Shown here: positions 25,161 to 36,451 of the stretch, in pieces
Layout: the number at the start of each line of letters is the position of its first letter
Position numbering within the stretch: the stretch's first letter is position 1
Source: Halobacillus sp. A1
GTDB taxonomy: Bacteria > Bacillota > Bacilli > Bacillales > Halobacillaceae
NCBI RefSeq assembly: GCF_024189295.1
Contig: NZ_JAIZEN010000003.1
Span: 62,001-126,000, forward strand
Direction: 5' to 3'
DNA length: 64,000 nucleotides
The notes under the pieces: model-generated
What the model was told of the DNA's origin: nothing
The model's input: only the letters and a program-made list of their open reading frames with translations
Databases searched by the model: none
Program-made: the position numbers and the translations under genes

Positions 25161-26828
25161 TTATACTTCCATTATGATTGGAAGAATCATTGGACGACGT
25201 TTTGTCTTTTCAAATAAGAAGGGAGCAATCGTATCTGTAATTTCATTCTTTATTTCAGACCACTGGGTCGTTTTACGCTGCATTACCTTGTTGACGTGCG
25301 TATTTACAAGCTTTTGAGCTTCTTTTATTAAGTCTTCCGATTCTCTCATGTACACAAACCCGCGAGAGATTATATCCGGACCGGAAGCGATTTTGAATTC
25401 CTTCATATTAATACTGACAACTACGATGACGAGACCTTCTTCAGAAAGTATGCGTCTGTCTCTCAGTACAATATTACCGATATCTCCAATACCGCTACCA
25501 TCAACGTAAACAGATCCTGATGGTACCTTACCAGCAATCATAGCTTCATCTTTGCCCAAGGCAAGAACATCACCGTTATCCATCACGAAACAATTCTCTG
25601 GATCAAGACCACAATCTTCGCTTAGCTTAACGTGTTCTTTCAACATACGGTATTCTCCGTGAATCGGCATGAAATATTTAGGTTGAATCAAACGCAGCAT
25701 TAATTTCATTTCTTCTTGGCTGCCGTGACCGGAAGTGTGAATATCGTTTAAAGGCCCGTGAATAACATCAGCCCCCGCACGGTAAAGCTTATTAATTGTA
25801 CGACTTACACTGATCGTGTTACCAGGGATTGGGGAAGAGGAGAACACGACAGTATCTTTAGGCTGGATCTGAATTTGACGGTGAGTGCCGTTAGCAATTC
25901 TTGAAAGAGCCGCCATCGGTTCACCTTGTGAGCCTGTACATAAAATTGTTACTTCATGTGCAGGAAACTTATTGATTTGATTGGCTTCGATAAAAGTATC
26001 CTTAGGTGCATGGATATACCCTAGTTCTTGACCAATACGGATCGAATTCTCCATGCTTCTTCCGAATACAGCAACTTTACGGTTGTATTTAACCGCAGAT
26101 TCTATTACTTGCTGAAGACGGTATATATTCGACGCGAATGTTGCGAATATAAGACGCCCATCAACTCTTGTGAAGATATCGGCTATATTTTGTCCGACCA
26201 CTCGTTCTGACTTGGTAAATCCAGGAACTTCACTATTCGTGCTATCAGATAATAGTGCAAGTACTCCTTCTTTACCTATCTCTGCCATGCGAGCAAGGTC
26301 AGCTGGTTCTCCAACAGGGGTGAAATCGAATTTAAAATCTCCTGTATGAACAATGTTGCCAGGAGGTGTTTTTACAACGATTCCAAAAGAATCAGGGATA
26401 CTGTGTGTAGTACGGAAGAAAGAAACCGATGTTTTACGGAATTTAATTACATCGTCTTCTTGGATTGTATGCATCTTCGTACTGCGGAGTAATCCGTGCT
26501 CATCCAACTTGTTTCTTAAAAGACCCGCAGCTAGTTTACCTGCATAAATGGGAATGTTAATTTCTCGAAGAAGATAAGGTATTCCACCTATATGATCTTC
26601 GTGACCATGCGTAATAAACAAACCCTTGATTTTATCTTCATTCTGAATAAGATACGTGTAATCAGGAATGACATAATCGATTCCGAGAAGTTCGTCTTCA
26701 GGGAATTTAATACCAGCATCAATGAGGATGATTTCGTCCTGGAATTGCACAGCGTATGTGTTTTTACCGATCTCACCTAAGCCGCCTAGTGCAAAGACAG
26801 CGGTTTGATCATTTTTTACAAACTTCAT
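25161..26828 (-). CDS. rnjA: ribonuclease J1
   Basis: A 555-residue metallo-beta-lactamase/beta-CASP ribonuclease with combined endonuclease and 5'-3' exonuclease activity, central to mRNA decay and 16S rRNA maturation. The zinc motif [11 protein letters not shown] (His74, His76, Asp78, His79), a second histidine block around RTTHSIPDS and the beta-CASP domain (residues about 210-390) are present, followed by a C-terminal domain. It starts three bases after the rpoY stop, so the two are co-transcribed, as in B. subtilis. In Bacillus its partner peptide SR1P, also encoded in this window, has been linked to RNase J1 activity through GapA. Confidence 0.97.
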   Translation of the reverse strand: MKFVKNDQTAVFALGGLGEIGKNTYAVQFQDEIILIDAGIKFPEDELLGIDYVIPDYTYLIQNEDKIKGLFITHGHEDHIGGIPYLLREINIPIYAGKLAAGLLRNKLDEHGLLRSTKMHTIQEDDVIKFRKTSVSFFRTTHSIPDSFGIVVKTPPGNIVHTGDFKFDFTPVGEPADLARMAEIGKEGVLALLSDSTNSEVPGFTKSERVVGQNIADIFTRVDGRLIFATFASNIYRLQQVIESAVKYNRKVAVFGRSMENSIRIGQELGYIHAPKDTFIEANQINKFPAHEVTILCTGSQGEPMAALSRIANGTHRQIQIQPKDTVVFSSSPIPGNTISVSRTINKLYRAGADVIHGPLNDIHTSGHGSQEEMKLMLRLIQPKYFMPIHGEYRMLKEHVKLSEDCGLDPENCFVMDNGDVLALGKDEAMIAGKVPSGSVYVDGSGIGDIGNIVLRDRRILSEEGLVIVVVSINMKEFKIASGPDIISRGFVYMRESEDLIKEAQKLVNTHVNKVMQRKTTQWSEIKNEITDTIAPFLFEKTKRRPMILPIIMEV

Positions 26829-26831
26829 TCT

Positions 26832-27041
26832 TTATACATTCTCCAATTGGAAATCTTCGTTTTGTTTTTCATAATCCAAATGTTCCTCATTTAACACTTG
26901 AATAAATTCAATATTAAGCTCTTTTTCAATTAATTTCTGACGTACATCTCTCTCTGATTCCGCTTCAACGTACATAGCGTTCGTACGTTCGCGTACAGGA
27001 ACTTCTTTCGACAGCTCCTGATATAAAACTTTAAATACCAT
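26832..27041 (-). CDS. rpoY: RNA polymerase epsilon subunit RpoY
   Basis: A 69-residue acidic protein starting MVFKVLYQELSKEVPVRERT, the conserved opening of the RpoY (YkzG) family. It binds core RNA polymerase in Firmicutes. The ATG at 27041 follows AGGAGAG. The operon rpoY-rnjA is conserved across Bacillales. A sigma-A-like -10 element (TATACT on the minus strand, near 27313-27318) lies about 275 bases upstream, leaving a long leader that contains a possible 23-codon ORF. Confidence 0.95.
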   Translation of the reverse strand: MVFKVLYQELSKEVPVRERTNAMYVEAESERDVRQKLIEKELNIEFIQVLNEEHLDYEKQNEDFQLENV

Positions 27042-27471
27042 TCATCAATCTCTCCTTACTAGATATAATTTCCATAAATTTTTCTAAATGTAATGATAGC
27101 ACGTTTTAATTTAGTTAGTCATTAAAAAATAAAGGTGAAATTGTCATACTCCGCTATATGACAGTACTTTTTAAGCATAGCTCTTACGTTCCATGATTTT
27201 TTTCCAACGTTTTCGAAGCCTTCTTCTTAGACGCTTCATCATGTGCATCCATCTCCTTTCACCGATGAAGAAAGACACTAAAAACGCTAAACCGCCCAAT
27301 CCCTGTTATCTATAGTATAATACGGATTGCGTAAGAAAGAAACATTTTGGTTCAATCAATTTGTTTTATCATTCGTAAAACTTCTCAAATATATCCTCTC
27401 ATGCTAAAGTATAGCCAGCACATGTATACTTTATAAAATGGATGAGTAAACAGAGTTTGGAGGAAAAAATA
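27042..27471. other. divergent leader region between rpoY and ykrA
   Basis: 430 bases carrying the possible small ORF at 27171-27242, a minus-strand -10 element (TATACT near 27313), and the ykrA upstream region. No terminator or larger gene is visible. Confidence 0.5.
27171..27242 (-). CDS. possible 23-residue, highly basic peptide in the rpoY-rnjA leader
   Basis: An ATG-ATG start at 27242, preceded by AAAGGAG about ten bases upstream, opens a 23-codon frame ending in TAA at 27171. The predicted peptide begins MMKRLRRRLRKRWKK and is almost half Arg/Lys. An overlapping frame from ATGGATGCAC starts directly on the ribosome site and is less likely. It lies about 130 bases before rpoY in the same direction. 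It could be a small protein, a regulatory leader peptide, or chance. Confidence 0.35.
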   Translation of the reverse strand: MMKRLRRRLRKRWKKIMERKSYA

Positions 27472-28245
27472 TTGGCTGAAAAAATTGCATTTTTTGATAT
27501 TGATGGAACTCTACTTAATCATGATAAAGAGCTTCCGGTTTCTACGATTCAAGCGGTAAAAGACCTGCAGAACAATGGGGTGTTTTGTGCTATAGCTACT
27601 GGAAGAGCGCCATTTATGTATGAACAAATCAGGGAAACCCTTGGAATCGATTCCTACGTTAGTTTTAATGGACAATATGTAGTATTTGAAGGCGAACCGA
27701 TTTATAAAAATCCGCTTTCCTACGAACATTTAGAAGAGCTTCATCAGGATGCCCACAAAAATAATCACCCGATGGTTTTTATGAATGAAAAGGGTATGAG
27801 AGCGACCACCGAGGAAGATCATTTTATTAAAGAAAGCTTAAGCTCCCTTCATTTTCAGTATCCTGCGGTCGATCACAAATTTTATCACCAAACTGAAATT
27901 TATCAATCCTTACTTTTTTGTGAGGGGAATGAAATAGACTATTACAGGGATCGCCATCAAAAATTCGATTATATACGCTGGCATGAACTTTCCTGCGACG
28001 TTTTACCTTCAGGAGGCTCTAAAGCGGAGGGTATTAAACAAATGATCAGAGCTGCGAACTTAGACCTGAAAGATACGTATGCGTTCGGTGATGGTTTAAA
28101 TGATATAGAAATGTTAAGCGAAGTAGGTACAGGTGTGGCCATGGGTAATGCTGTAGACGCTGCTAAGCAAGTGAGCGATTATGTGACGGGCGACGTAGCA
28201 GAAGATGGTCTTGCCAAAGCAATTTATGAATTAAAATTGCTGTGA
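27472..28245 (+). CDS. ykrA: HAD-superfamily phosphatase YkrA (Cof type)
   Basis: A Cof-type haloacid dehalogenase hydrolase of 257 residues. Motif I is FFDIDGTLL with nucleophile Asp9 and acid/base Asp11. Motif II is the IATGR threonine. A C2B cap lies in the middle, and motif IV is FGDGLNDIEML. These enzymes dephosphorylate sugar phosphates or flavin-type substrates; the specific substrate is unknown. TTG 27472 is preferred because GGAGG ends 8 bases before it, and it gives exactly the B. subtilis YkrA length. The ATG at 27442 has no ribosome site. Position between rpoY-rnjA and defB matches B. subtilis. Confidence 0.92.
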   Translation: MAEKIAFFDIDGTLLNHDKELPVSTIQAVKDLQNNGVFCAIATGRAPFMYEQIRETLGIDSYVSFNGQYVVFEGEPIYKNPLSYEHLEELHQDAHKNNHPMVFMNEKGMRATTEEDHFIKESLSSLHFQYPAVDHKFYHQTEIYQSLLFCEGNEIDYYRDRHQKFDYIRWHELSCDVLPSGGSKAEGIKQMIRAANLDLKDTYAFGDGLNDIEMLSEVGTGVAMGNAVDAAKQVSDYVTGDVAEDGLAKAIYELKLL

Positions 28246-28628
28246 TAACTGGAGGTTTCATTCTTCAGGCTAATCCTTATGAGAATAGATTGACTGGTAA
28301 GCTTCTAGAAGACAATAGCTTTAGGAGGTTCACCACCCTCTCGCATAAAGTGTGTTATTCTCAAAATTACAATTTTCCACATATCCAGTTGACAGCACAG
28401 CCGAAAGTCTTAAAGATGACTATTTAACAATTTTGACATTTCAACTAATGCTTAATTATAAAAAACAACTTAAATTACTCATAAAAAATCGCTCCACCCG
28501 TTGAAATGTTAGTGACTATACTTAACAAACAACGAATGGAGCGATTTTTATAAGTAACTCTCAGCAGCCTTAATATTCTTGGTAGTTTTTTCGCTTTAAA
28601 AGCTTTACGTACAGATTATTTTCATATC
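28246..28628. other. intergenic region between ykrA and defB
   Basis: 383 bases between converging genes. The only structure I can support is the long hairpin at 28484-28552. A GGAGG at 28252-28256, just after the ykrA stop, is not followed by a credible frame. Confidence 0.5.
28484..28552. terminator. bidirectional hairpin between ykrA and defB
   Basis: AAAAATCGCTCCA..CGTTG pairs with CAACG..TGGAGCGATTTTT across a loop of about 25 bases, with A and T runs outside. Confidence 0.75.
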
Positions 28629-29183
28629 TTACCGATCAACTGGTTTTGCACCCTCAGGTTCCTTGAAAGGATTATCGGGATCGATGTGGTCGTAAAACAT
28701 CACGCCATTTAAATGATCGATTTCATGTTGGAATACAATAGAGGCATAGTCCTTCAATCTCAGTTTCAGGTCGTTACCTTCCAAGTCAGTGCCTTTAACA
28801 GTGATGCGACGGTATCTTCCTACATAACCAGGTACTTCACGATCAACAGAAAGGCAGCCTTCTCCTGTCGATAGATATGTACGTTCTACGGAATGACTGA
28901 CTATTTTAGGGTTGAAAATACCGTAACTGTATAATTTGTCATTGAGGTCAATAAAGTGTACAGCAAGCATCCGTTTATTCACATTGATCTGAGGAGCGGC
29001 AAGCCCTACACCAGGGCGTAAGCCATATCTGTCACAAACTTGTTCATCCTGGCTGTTTTTCAAGTATTCAAGCATCGCTTCTAACGTTTTAACATCTTGT
29101 TCAGAAGGTGGTAATTCTACTTCGTCCGTTACTTTTCTTAGGGCGGGGTGACCTTCACGAACGATATCTTCCATCGTAATCAT
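28629..29183 (-). CDS. defB: peptide deformylase
   Basis: A 184-residue type-2 (Gram-positive) peptide deformylase that removes the formyl group from nascent proteins. All three motifs are present: GVGLAAPQ (residues 58-65), EGCLS with metal ligand Cys110, and QHEIDHLNG with His153, catalytic Glu154 and His157. Start [16 protein letters not shown] and total length equal B. subtilis DefB (YkrB). The ATG at 29183 follows AAGGATG. Location between ykrA and ykyA is conserved. Confidence 0.97.
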   Translation of the reverse strand: MITMEDIVREGHPALRKVTDEVELPPSEQDVKTLEAMLEYLKNSQDEQVCDRYGLRPGVGLAAPQINVNKRMLAVHFIDLNDKLYSYGIFNPKIVSHSVERTYLSTGEGCLSVDREVPGYVGRYRRITVKGTDLEGNDLKLRLKDYASIVFQHEIDHLNGVMFYDHIDPDNPFKEPEGAKPVDR

Positions 29184-29374
29184 CCTATGACATCCTTTCT
29201 ATATATAAGCACACATTACACATTATTCTAACACATAAATGACTTCAAGTGATTTGTTGAACAAAAATTGCGTATGCTTAAACCGAGCCTTTTAATTTTT
29301 GTCAACTTACTTTAATATTAAAATAGCAATTTAATATATACATATAATTCTTACGCAAAAAAGGGGGAAAAGAA

Positions 29375-30034
29375 GTGGGGTATTTAAAAATTGTGACGTC
29401 TCTGTCTGCTGCGGCTTTTTTGATGGTAGGATGCTCTAACCAAACACCTGAAGAACAGATCCATGAACATTTAGAAGAAGCCGTTTCGCTTGAAGAGACT
29501 TTCCAGGAACAGCAGCAGCCTTTGCAAGAACTAGAAGCCGAAGAAAAAGAAATTTATAACGAGATTATTGAGATGGACGCAGAGCAGCTTGATGAGATTC
29601 AAGAACAATCCAACGAAGCTGCGGAAATTGTGCAAGAACGCAAGGAACTTATTGATACTGAAAAAGAGAGTATTGATGAAGCAAAAGAAGAATTTGACGA
29701 GATTGAATCTCCTGTAGAAGATTTAGAATCAGATGAAGCCCAGAAAGAAGCTAATCAATTGATTGAAACGATGGATAAGCGCTATGAAGCATATAACAGT
29801 TTAAACGAAGCTTATCAGGCAGCGCTTAGTTTGGACTCAGAGTTATATGAGATGATGCAGGACGAAGACCTTGCAAAAGATGATTTACAAGCAAAAGTTG
29901 ATGAAATCAATGAAAGTTATAATGAAGTAATCGAAGCAAATGACGAATTTAATGAATTTACAAAAGAGTACAATGAACAAAAGAAATCTTTTTACGAATC
30001 AACTGATCTAGAGATTAATTATGATGAATCGTAA
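29375..30034 (+). CDS. ykyA: YkyA-family cell-wall-associated lipoprotein
   Basis: A 219-residue lipoprotein: signal peptide with lipobox MVGC (Cys20), then a long, very acidic, helical and probably coiled-coil region rich in Glu, Gln and Asp. It matches the YkyA family (putative cell-wall binding lipoprotein), sitting just before pdhA as in B. subtilis. No enzymatic motif is present; the molecular role is unknown. The GTG start at 29375 follows AAGGGGGAAAAG. A strong terminator separates it from the pdh operon. Confidence 0.88.
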   Translation: MGYLKIVTSLSAAAFLMVGCSNQTPEEQIHEHLEEAVSLEETFQEQQQPLQELEAEEKEIYNEIIEMDAEQLDEIQEQSNEAAEIVQERKELIDTEKESIDEAKEEFDEIESPVEDLESDEAQKEANQLIETMDKRYEAYNSLNEAYQAALSLDSELYEMMQDEDLAKDDLQAKVDEINESYNEVIEANDEFNEFTKEYNEQKKSFYESTDLEINYDES

Positions 30035-30084
30035 AAAAGCTCCTTTTGTTTCTTATTTCAGATTGAAGGTATGATGAGCCCTAT

Positions 30085-30120
30085 AAAAGAGCCGACTTAC
30101 TCATAGTCGGCTCTTTTATT
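30085..30120 (+). terminator. terminator after ykyA
   Basis: Perfect 13 bp repeat AAAAGAGCCGACT (30085-30097) with 30105-30117 around 7 bases, ending in T residues. Confidence 0.92.
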
Positions 30121-30262
30121 TGCATCTGAGATTGAAAAAACGTAAAATTAATACAGGCTAATAATTTCATTAGTACAGAATTGGGAAATGACCTTTTAAT
30201 TATAAGAGGCCCTTTACCGCTATAGGAACTAATCAATACAAAGTTTATTTAAATATGAGAGA

Positions 30263-30291
30263 TTGACGACTCCTATAGATTAAGCTAAACT
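30263..30291 (+). promoter_or_regulatory. sigma-A promoter for pdhABCD
   Basis: TTGACG (30263-30268), a 17-base spacer and TAAACT (30286-30291). Confidence 0.6.
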
Positions 30292-30446
30292 ACAGTAGGG
30301 AAATGTATTGTACTAATTAAGAATTTACTGAAATTGTAACAGTTACACTTACAAATACTTCAATGATTAATAAATAACAGTTGAGGGTAAATTCTTAAGA
30401 GGTAATCGGTACAGTTTTTTTACAATTTTGGGAAGGCTAGAACTAG

Positions 30447-31568
<1,122 letters not shown>

Positions 31569-31571
31569 ATC

Positions 31572-32549
31572 ATGGCACAAATGACAATGATTCAAGCCAT
31601 CACAGACGCGATGCGCACTGAACTTAAGAATGACGAAAACGTGCTCGTATTTGGTGAAGATGTTGGCCAGAACGGCGGCGTATTCCGTGCAACAGAAGGT
31701 CTTCAAGATGAATTCGGAGAAGAGCGTGTATTTGACACCCCTCTTGCTGAATCCGGAATCGGTGGTTTGTCCATCGGGCTTGCACTAACTGATTTCCGTC
31801 CTGTACCTGAAATCCAATTCTTTGGGTTTGTATACGAAACTATGGACGCAATCAGCGGACAGATGGCTCGCTATCGTTACCGTACAGGTAACACTCGCAG
31901 CATGCCTATTACAATCCGTTCTCCTTTTGGCGGCGGTGTTCACACTCCTGAACTTCACGCGGACAGCCTGGAAGGTCTTATGGCACAGCAGCCAGGACTT
32001 AAAGTCGTTATTCCTTCCAATCCTTATGATGCTAAAGGACTTCTTATCCAGTCGATTCGTGACAATGACCCGGTCATTTTCTTAGAACACATGAAGCTTT
32101 ACCGTTCATTCCGTGAAGAGGTCCCTGAAGAGGAATATACTATTGAACTAGGGAAAGCAGAAGTGAAGCGTGAAGGATCAGACGTGACTTTAATTGCTTA
32201 TGGTGCTATGGTGCACTCTTGCCTGAAAGCGGCTGAAGAACTTGAACAGGACGGAATAAGTGCAGAAGTAATCGACTTGCGCACAGTAAGCCCGGTCGAT
32301 TATGAAACAATTCTCGCTTCTGTTGAAAAAACTAATCGTGCGGTTATGGTTCAAGAAGCACAGAAGCAAGCGGGTATCGCGGCTAGTGTCGTTTCTGAGA
32401 TCCAGGAGAAAGCGATCCTTCATCTTGAAGCGCCAGTACTACGTGTAGCAGCACCGGACACAGTATATGCGTTCACACAAGCTGAAGAAATATGGCTTCC
32501 TAACCATAAAGATATTGTTGAAAAAGCTAATAAAGTAATGAATTTTTAA
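31572..32549 (+). CDS. pdhB: pyruvate dehydrogenase E1 beta subunit
   Basis: A 325-residue E1 beta subunit. The N-terminal block includes the active-site glutamate region ([18 protein letters not shown]) and [13 protein letters not shown], followed by a transketolase C-terminal domain (residues about 190-320). Together with PdhA it forms the active site at the subunit interface. The ATG at 31572 uses AAGGAGT inside the end of pdhA, so the two genes are translationally coupled. Codon use is that of a highly expressed gene. Confidence 0.97.
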   Translation: MAQMTMIQAITDAMRTELKNDENVLVFGEDVGQNGGVFRATEGLQDEFGEERVFDTPLAESGIGGLSIGLALTDFRPVPEIQFFGFVYETMDAISGQMARYRYRTGNTRSMPITIRSPFGGGVHTPELHADSLEGLMAQQPGLKVVIPSNPYDAKGLLIQSIRDNDPVIFLEHMKLYRSFREEVPEEEYTIELGKAEVKREGSDVTLIAYGAMVHSCLKAAEELEQDGISAEVIDLRTVSPVDYETILASVEKTNRAVMVQEAQKQAGIAASVVSEIQEKAILHLEAPVLRVAAPDTVYAFTQAEEIWLPNHKDIVEKANKVMNF

Positions 32550-32574
32550 ATCCTAATTACAGGAGGTAATTATC

Positions 32575-33879
32575 GTGGCGTTCGAATTCAAACTCCCTGA
32601 TATCGGTGAAGGTATCCATGAAGGTGAAATCGCAAAGTGGTTTGTTAAACCTGGTGATGAAGTAAAAGAAGATGATGTACTTTGTGAAGTACAAAATGAT
32701 AAAGCAGTCGTAGAAATTCCTTCTCAAGTGGATGGTACTGTCAAAGACATTCACGTTGATGAAGGTGAAACGACAACAGTGGGTACAGTAATTATCACTA
32801 TTGATGATGGTTCTGAAGATGCCCCGGAAGAATCAGCTGAAGATTCCAAAGAAGAGCCGAAAGAAGAAAAGCAGGAAGAAGCAAAAAGTGAGTCTAAAGA
32901 TGAAAAACCTGCAGCAGACTCTGAGGAAGATGCAGAGGATGATGATAAGCGTGTCATCGCTATGCCTTCAGTTAGGAAGTATGCCCGTGATAACGAAATT
33001 GACATCCGAAAAGTTCAAGGCTCAGGCAAAAACGGCCGTGTCCTAAAAGAAGATGTCGATCAATTCTTGAGCGGAGATCAAGCTTCAGCAACTTCCGAGC
33101 AAACTACTGAGGACGCTGGTGAAGAAAAAGCAACTGAAGAAACTTCTTCACAATCTGCACCTGCAGCAGGAGAAGCATATCCAGAAACTCGCGAGAAAAT
33201 GAGCGGAATCCGCAAAGCAATTGCTAAAGCGATGGTTAATTCCAAGCACACTGCTCCTCATGTTACGCTTATGGATGAAGTGGATGTTTCTGAATTGGTT
33301 TCCCACCGTAAGAAATTTAAAGCAGTTGCGGCTGAGCAAGATATCAAATTGACTTATCTTCCTTATGTAGTGAAAGCACTTGTTTCGACTCTGAAGAAAT
33401 ATCCAGTATTAAATACATCTTTAGATGACAATACGGATGAAATTATTCAGAAACACTACTATAATATTGGTATTGCGGCTGATACAGATAAAGGCTTACT
33501 TGTACCGGTAGTAAAAGATGCTGATCGTAAATCCATCTTCTCTATCTCAAGTGAAGTAAATGAACTAGCTGTAAAAGCTCGCGATGGTAAATTAGGGTCT
33601 GATGATATGAAAGGCGCTTCTACAACAATAACTAACATTGGGTCTGCTGGCGGACAGTGGTTCACTCCAGTAATCAATCACCCAGAAGTTGCGATTCTTG
33701 GTATCGGCCGTATCGCTGAAAAACCAGTAGTTCGTGATGGTGAAATAGTTGTAGCTCCAGTTCTTGCAATTTCATTAAGCTTTGACCACCGTATGATTGA
33801 CGGTGCAACAGCTCAACATGCAATGAATAACATCAAGCGTTTACTGAACGATCCACAACTAATTATGATGGAGGCGTAA
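32575..33879 (+). CDS. pdhC: dihydrolipoamide acetyltransferase (E2)
   Basis: A 434-residue E2 core subunit. There is one lipoyl domain (residues 1-78, lipoylated Lys43 in [11 protein letters not shown]) and a strikingly acidic linker of about 50 residues. A peripheral subunit-binding domain follows around residues 123-160 ([19 protein letters not shown]), then a second acidic linker and the catalytic domain ending with the acetyltransferase motif SFDHRMIDG. It passes acetyl from lipoate to CoA. The GTG start at 32575 follows AGGAGGTAATTATC. The Glu/Asp-rich linkers are unusually acidic for Bacillus and fit a salt-adapted host. Confidence 0.97.
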   Translation: MAFEFKLPDIGEGIHEGEIAKWFVKPGDEVKEDDVLCEVQNDKAVVEIPSQVDGTVKDIHVDEGETTTVGTVIITIDDGSEDAPEESAEDSKEEPKEEKQEEAKSESKDEKPAADSEEDAEDDDKRVIAMPSVRKYARDNEIDIRKVQGSGKNGRVLKEDVDQFLSGDQASATSEQTTEDAGEEKATEETSSQSAPAAGEAYPETREKMSGIRKAIAKAMVNSKHTAPHVTLMDEVDVSELVSHRKKFKAVAAEQDIKLTYLPYVVKALVSTLKKYPVLNTSLDDNTDEIIQKHYYNIGIAADTDKGLLVPVVKDADRKSIFSISSEVNELAVKARDGKLGSDDMKGASTTITNIGSAGGQWFTPVINHPEVAILGIGRIAEKPVVRDGEIVVAPVLAISLSFDHRMIDGATAQHAMNNIKRLLNDPQLIMMEA

Positions 33880-33882
33880 AGT

Positions 33883-35292
33883 ATGGTAGTAGGAGATTTT
33901 CCAATTGAGTTAGACACATTAGTAGTAGGTGCAGGACCCGGCGGCTATGTAGCTGCTATCCGTGCTGCACAAACTGGTCAAAAGGTTACAATTGTTGATA
34001 AAGGAAATCTTGGAGGAGTATGTCTTAACGTAGGCTGTGTACCTTCCAAAGCCCTTATTCAAGCAGGTCACCGTTTTGAGCATGCAAAAGGTTCTGAAGA
34101 CATGGGAATCAAGTCTGAAAAAACGACTGTTGATTTTTCCAAGGTACAAGAGTGGAAAGGATCAGTTGTAGATAAACTTACTGGCGGTGTTGAAGGACTT
34201 CTTAAAGGAAATAAAGTTGACATTGTTAAGGGTGAAGTTTATTTCGTAGATAAAAACACTGTTCGTGTAATGGATGACAAAAATTCTCAAACTTACACGT
34301 TCAATAACTGTATTATTGCGACAGGTTCCCGCCCTATCGAAATTCCTGATTTCAAATTCTCTGACCGTGTCATCGATTCTACGGGTGCTTTAGCTTTACA
34401 AGAAGTACCTAAGAAGATGGTTGTCATTGGAGGAGGCTATATCGGTACAGAGCTTGGTACTGCGTATGCTAACTTCGATACAGAGGTTACCATCCTTGAA
34501 GGAATGAAGGATATCCTAGGAGGATTTGAAAAACAAATGTCTTCTCTAGTCAAACGCCGATTGAAGAAGAAAGGTGTGGACGTCGTTACAAACGCGATGG
34601 CCAAAGGAGTAGAGGAAACAAAAGATGGTGTTACAGTTAAGTATGAAGTTAAAGGCGAAGAGAAAACAATTGACGCTGACTACGTATTAGTAACTGTAGG
34701 GCGCCGTCCGAACACGGATGAAATCGGTCTTGAAGAGTTAGGCATCGAGATGAGTGATAAAGGTGTTATTAAAACGGACAAACAGTGTCGTACAAGCGTA
34801 GATAACATCTTTGCGATTGGTGACATCGTCGATGGCCCTCCATTGGCTCACAAAGCTTCTTATGAAGGAAAGATCGCTGCTGAAGTTATTTCAGGCGAGA
34901 AATCTGAAGTCGATTATCTCGGTATCCCTGCGGTAGTCTTCTCAGATCCAGAGCTTGCTACAGTCGGGTATACTGAACAGGAAGCTAAAGATGCAGGATA
35001 CGAAGTGAATGCTTCAAAATTCCCATTCGGAGCTAACGGTCGTGCCCTATCTCTTAACGATAGTGACGGTTTCTTGAAATTGATCACTCGTAAAGATGAT
35101 GGTCTTGTTATCGGTGCGCAAATTGCTGGACCGAATGCTAGTGATATGATTGCTGAACTTGGTTTAGCTATTGAATCTGGAATGACAGCAGAAGATCTAG
35201 CTTTAACAATCCACGCACACCCAACATTAGGTGAGATTACGATGGAAGCTGCTGAAGTAGCTATGGGACAGCCTATTCATATCGTAAAATAA
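33883..35292 (+). CDS. pdhD: dihydrolipoamide dehydrogenase (E3)
   Basis: A 469-residue flavoprotein disulfide reductase. It shows the FAD-binding [10 protein letters not shown], the redox disulfide Cys47/Cys52 in [12 protein letters not shown], the NAD-binding [10 protein letters not shown] and the C-terminal catalytic His-Glu block HAHPTLGE. It reoxidises the E2 dihydrolipoate and passes electrons to NAD+. It starts 3 bases after pdhC and ends the operon before a strong terminator. Confidence 0.97.
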   Translation: MVVGDFPIELDTLVVGAGPGGYVAAIRAAQTGQKVTIVDKGNLGGVCLNVGCVPSKALIQAGHRFEHAKGSEDMGIKSEKTTVDFSKVQEWKGSVVDKLTGGVEGLLKGNKVDIVKGEVYFVDKNTVRVMDDKNSQTYTFNNCIIATGSRPIEIPDFKFSDRVIDSTGALALQEVPKKMVVIGGGYIGTELGTAYANFDTEVTILEGMKDILGGFEKQMSSLVKRRLKKKGVDVVTNAMAKGVEETKDGVTVKYEVKGEEKTIDADYVLVTVGRRPNTDEIGLEELGIEMSDKGVIKTDKQCRTSVDNIFAIGDIVDGPPLAHKASYEGKIAAEVISGEKSEVDYLGIPAVVFSDPELATVGYTEQEAKDAGYEVNASKFPFGANGRALSLNDSDGFLKLITRKDDGLVIGAQIAGPNASDMIAELGLAIESGMTAEDLALTIHAHPTLGEITMEAAEVAMGQPIHIVK

Positions 35293-35306
35293 TCATGAAT
35301 TTCATT

Positions 35307-35343
35307 AAAAACTCCTAAGCCGGAAAGGGCTTAGGAGTTTTTG
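35307..35343. terminator. bidirectional terminator between pdhD and slp
   Basis: AAAAACTCCTAAGCC pairs with GGCTTAGGAGTTTTT around about six bases. The slp stop codon lies inside the right arm. Confidence 0.9.
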
Positions 35344-35729
35344 TTATTGGATAGAGCGACTGTATTATCTAAAGTGCTTTTTATTTCGCTAGGATCACTA
35401 TTGTTTCCACTAATTGATTGAATGAGTTCCCCATCCTTATAAATAACAAGAGCTGGCAGTTGGTCTGCAGAAATGTTAATATCTTCAGAACTTAGTGTAG
35501 TTTCTTTAAATGACAGGAACCCATCATCTTCTTGAGCAGTTTTCCAGTTTAAAAGGGCAGACATGTAATCATTAGCCTGCTCCTGATCATCAGGGTGGCT
35601 GTATAAGTTAATTTTATATCCGGAAGGCTCAGCGCTTATTAGTTTAATTGTTTCATCATTTGCTTCGCAGCTTGAGAGCGTACATGCTAATAAGCCAGTT
35701 ATAAGTATAGTCATGAAAGTTTTCAGCAT
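35331..35729 (-). CDS. slp: small peptidoglycan-associated lipoprotein (Slp)
   Basis: A 132-residue lipoprotein with signal peptide and lipobox LSSC near residue 21, then a thioredoxin-like domain without the catalytic CxxC (LPALVIYKDGELIQSISG is the beta-sheet core with the cis-proline). Position directly after pdhD matches B. subtilis slp, annotated as a small peptidoglycan-associated lipoprotein. I place the start at ATG 35729, preceded by AAGGAGTG; a GTG at 35738 overlaps that site. It is orientated against pdhD. Function is unknown. Confidence 0.78.
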   Translation of the reverse strand: MLKTFMTILITGLLACTLSSCEANDETIKLISAEPSGYKINLYSHPDDQEQANDYMSALLNWKTAQEDDGFLSFKETTLSSEDINISADQLPALVIYKDGELIQSISGNNSDPSEIKSTLDNTVALSNNKNS

Positions 35730-36451
35730 ACTTTTCACTCCTTCTTCACAATTAAGAGTGTATCAGACAGAAGTTCAAAAACATCTGTTGTTATATAACT
35801 GTCATGAAGATGATAAATCTATGTTTTGTGTTTAATAAGATTGTTATAAAGACTTTTTTATGTAAAAAAAGAGGTTCTAAGCCAATTGTTGGGGAGGATC
35901 AAATCTCCTACTCCTTATCCTACTTGAAATCCTTTACAATTTTTAAAATGAAGATGTAGTAATACTTCCAATTGAAGGTGGTCGTACCTTAGCTTATCGC
36001 TTAATTCCAGTCCTTCTGTGAGGTTGGTAGCGTTGTAAGATGGAATTTCTCTGTAAGAATCGTTTATCTCAACCGCAAACATAGCGGCGCTTCTTATATT
36101 AATGGTAAGACGCGCGCTCAAATAGCTTGAGGTGCTGCACCCTTTGAAGGCGGTAATCGTACACTCACATCATCTTCAAACCGGGCATGTCTGGTTTTGT
36201 TTGGGAACCTTGACTAAAATGCGGAAAAAACCCTCCACTTGTTCCAATTGAGTGGCCGCTGCATCTTCTAATCACGGTAATGACATGTTAAAATGCCCAT
36301 TCACACAGCTTCCTCACACACTTTGTTCTAGACAATCCAAGTGTGGTAGAAAGAGGAGCTTGTGTGTATTTTATATTTAAATTTTCTAAGACCCTAACAA
36401 ACATTTTAGAGCCAAAAAAAGAGGACTTCCGTATAGGAAGTCCTCCTTTTA
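35730..36451. other. 720-base gene-free region
   Basis: No credible gene. A 68-codon minus-strand frame (35915-36121) has no ribosome site and resembles nothing I know; it may be a gene remnant. Near 36299-36375 an imperfect long hairpin can form: CACACAGCTTCCTC against GAGGAGCTTGTGTG, with an inner CACACTT/AAGTGTG stem. The right edge is the BCCT terminator. Confidence 0.45.
36414..36450 (-). terminator. terminator after the BCCT transporter gene
   Basis: GAGGACTTCC (36421-36430) pairs with GGAAGTCCTC (36436-36445) around GTATA, with an A run on the left that becomes a T run on the minus strand. Confidence 0.9.

Noticed and set aside
35915-36121. 68-codon minus-strand frame in the slp-opuD gap
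   Set aside because: No ribosome site, no recognisable family; could be chance or a remnant.
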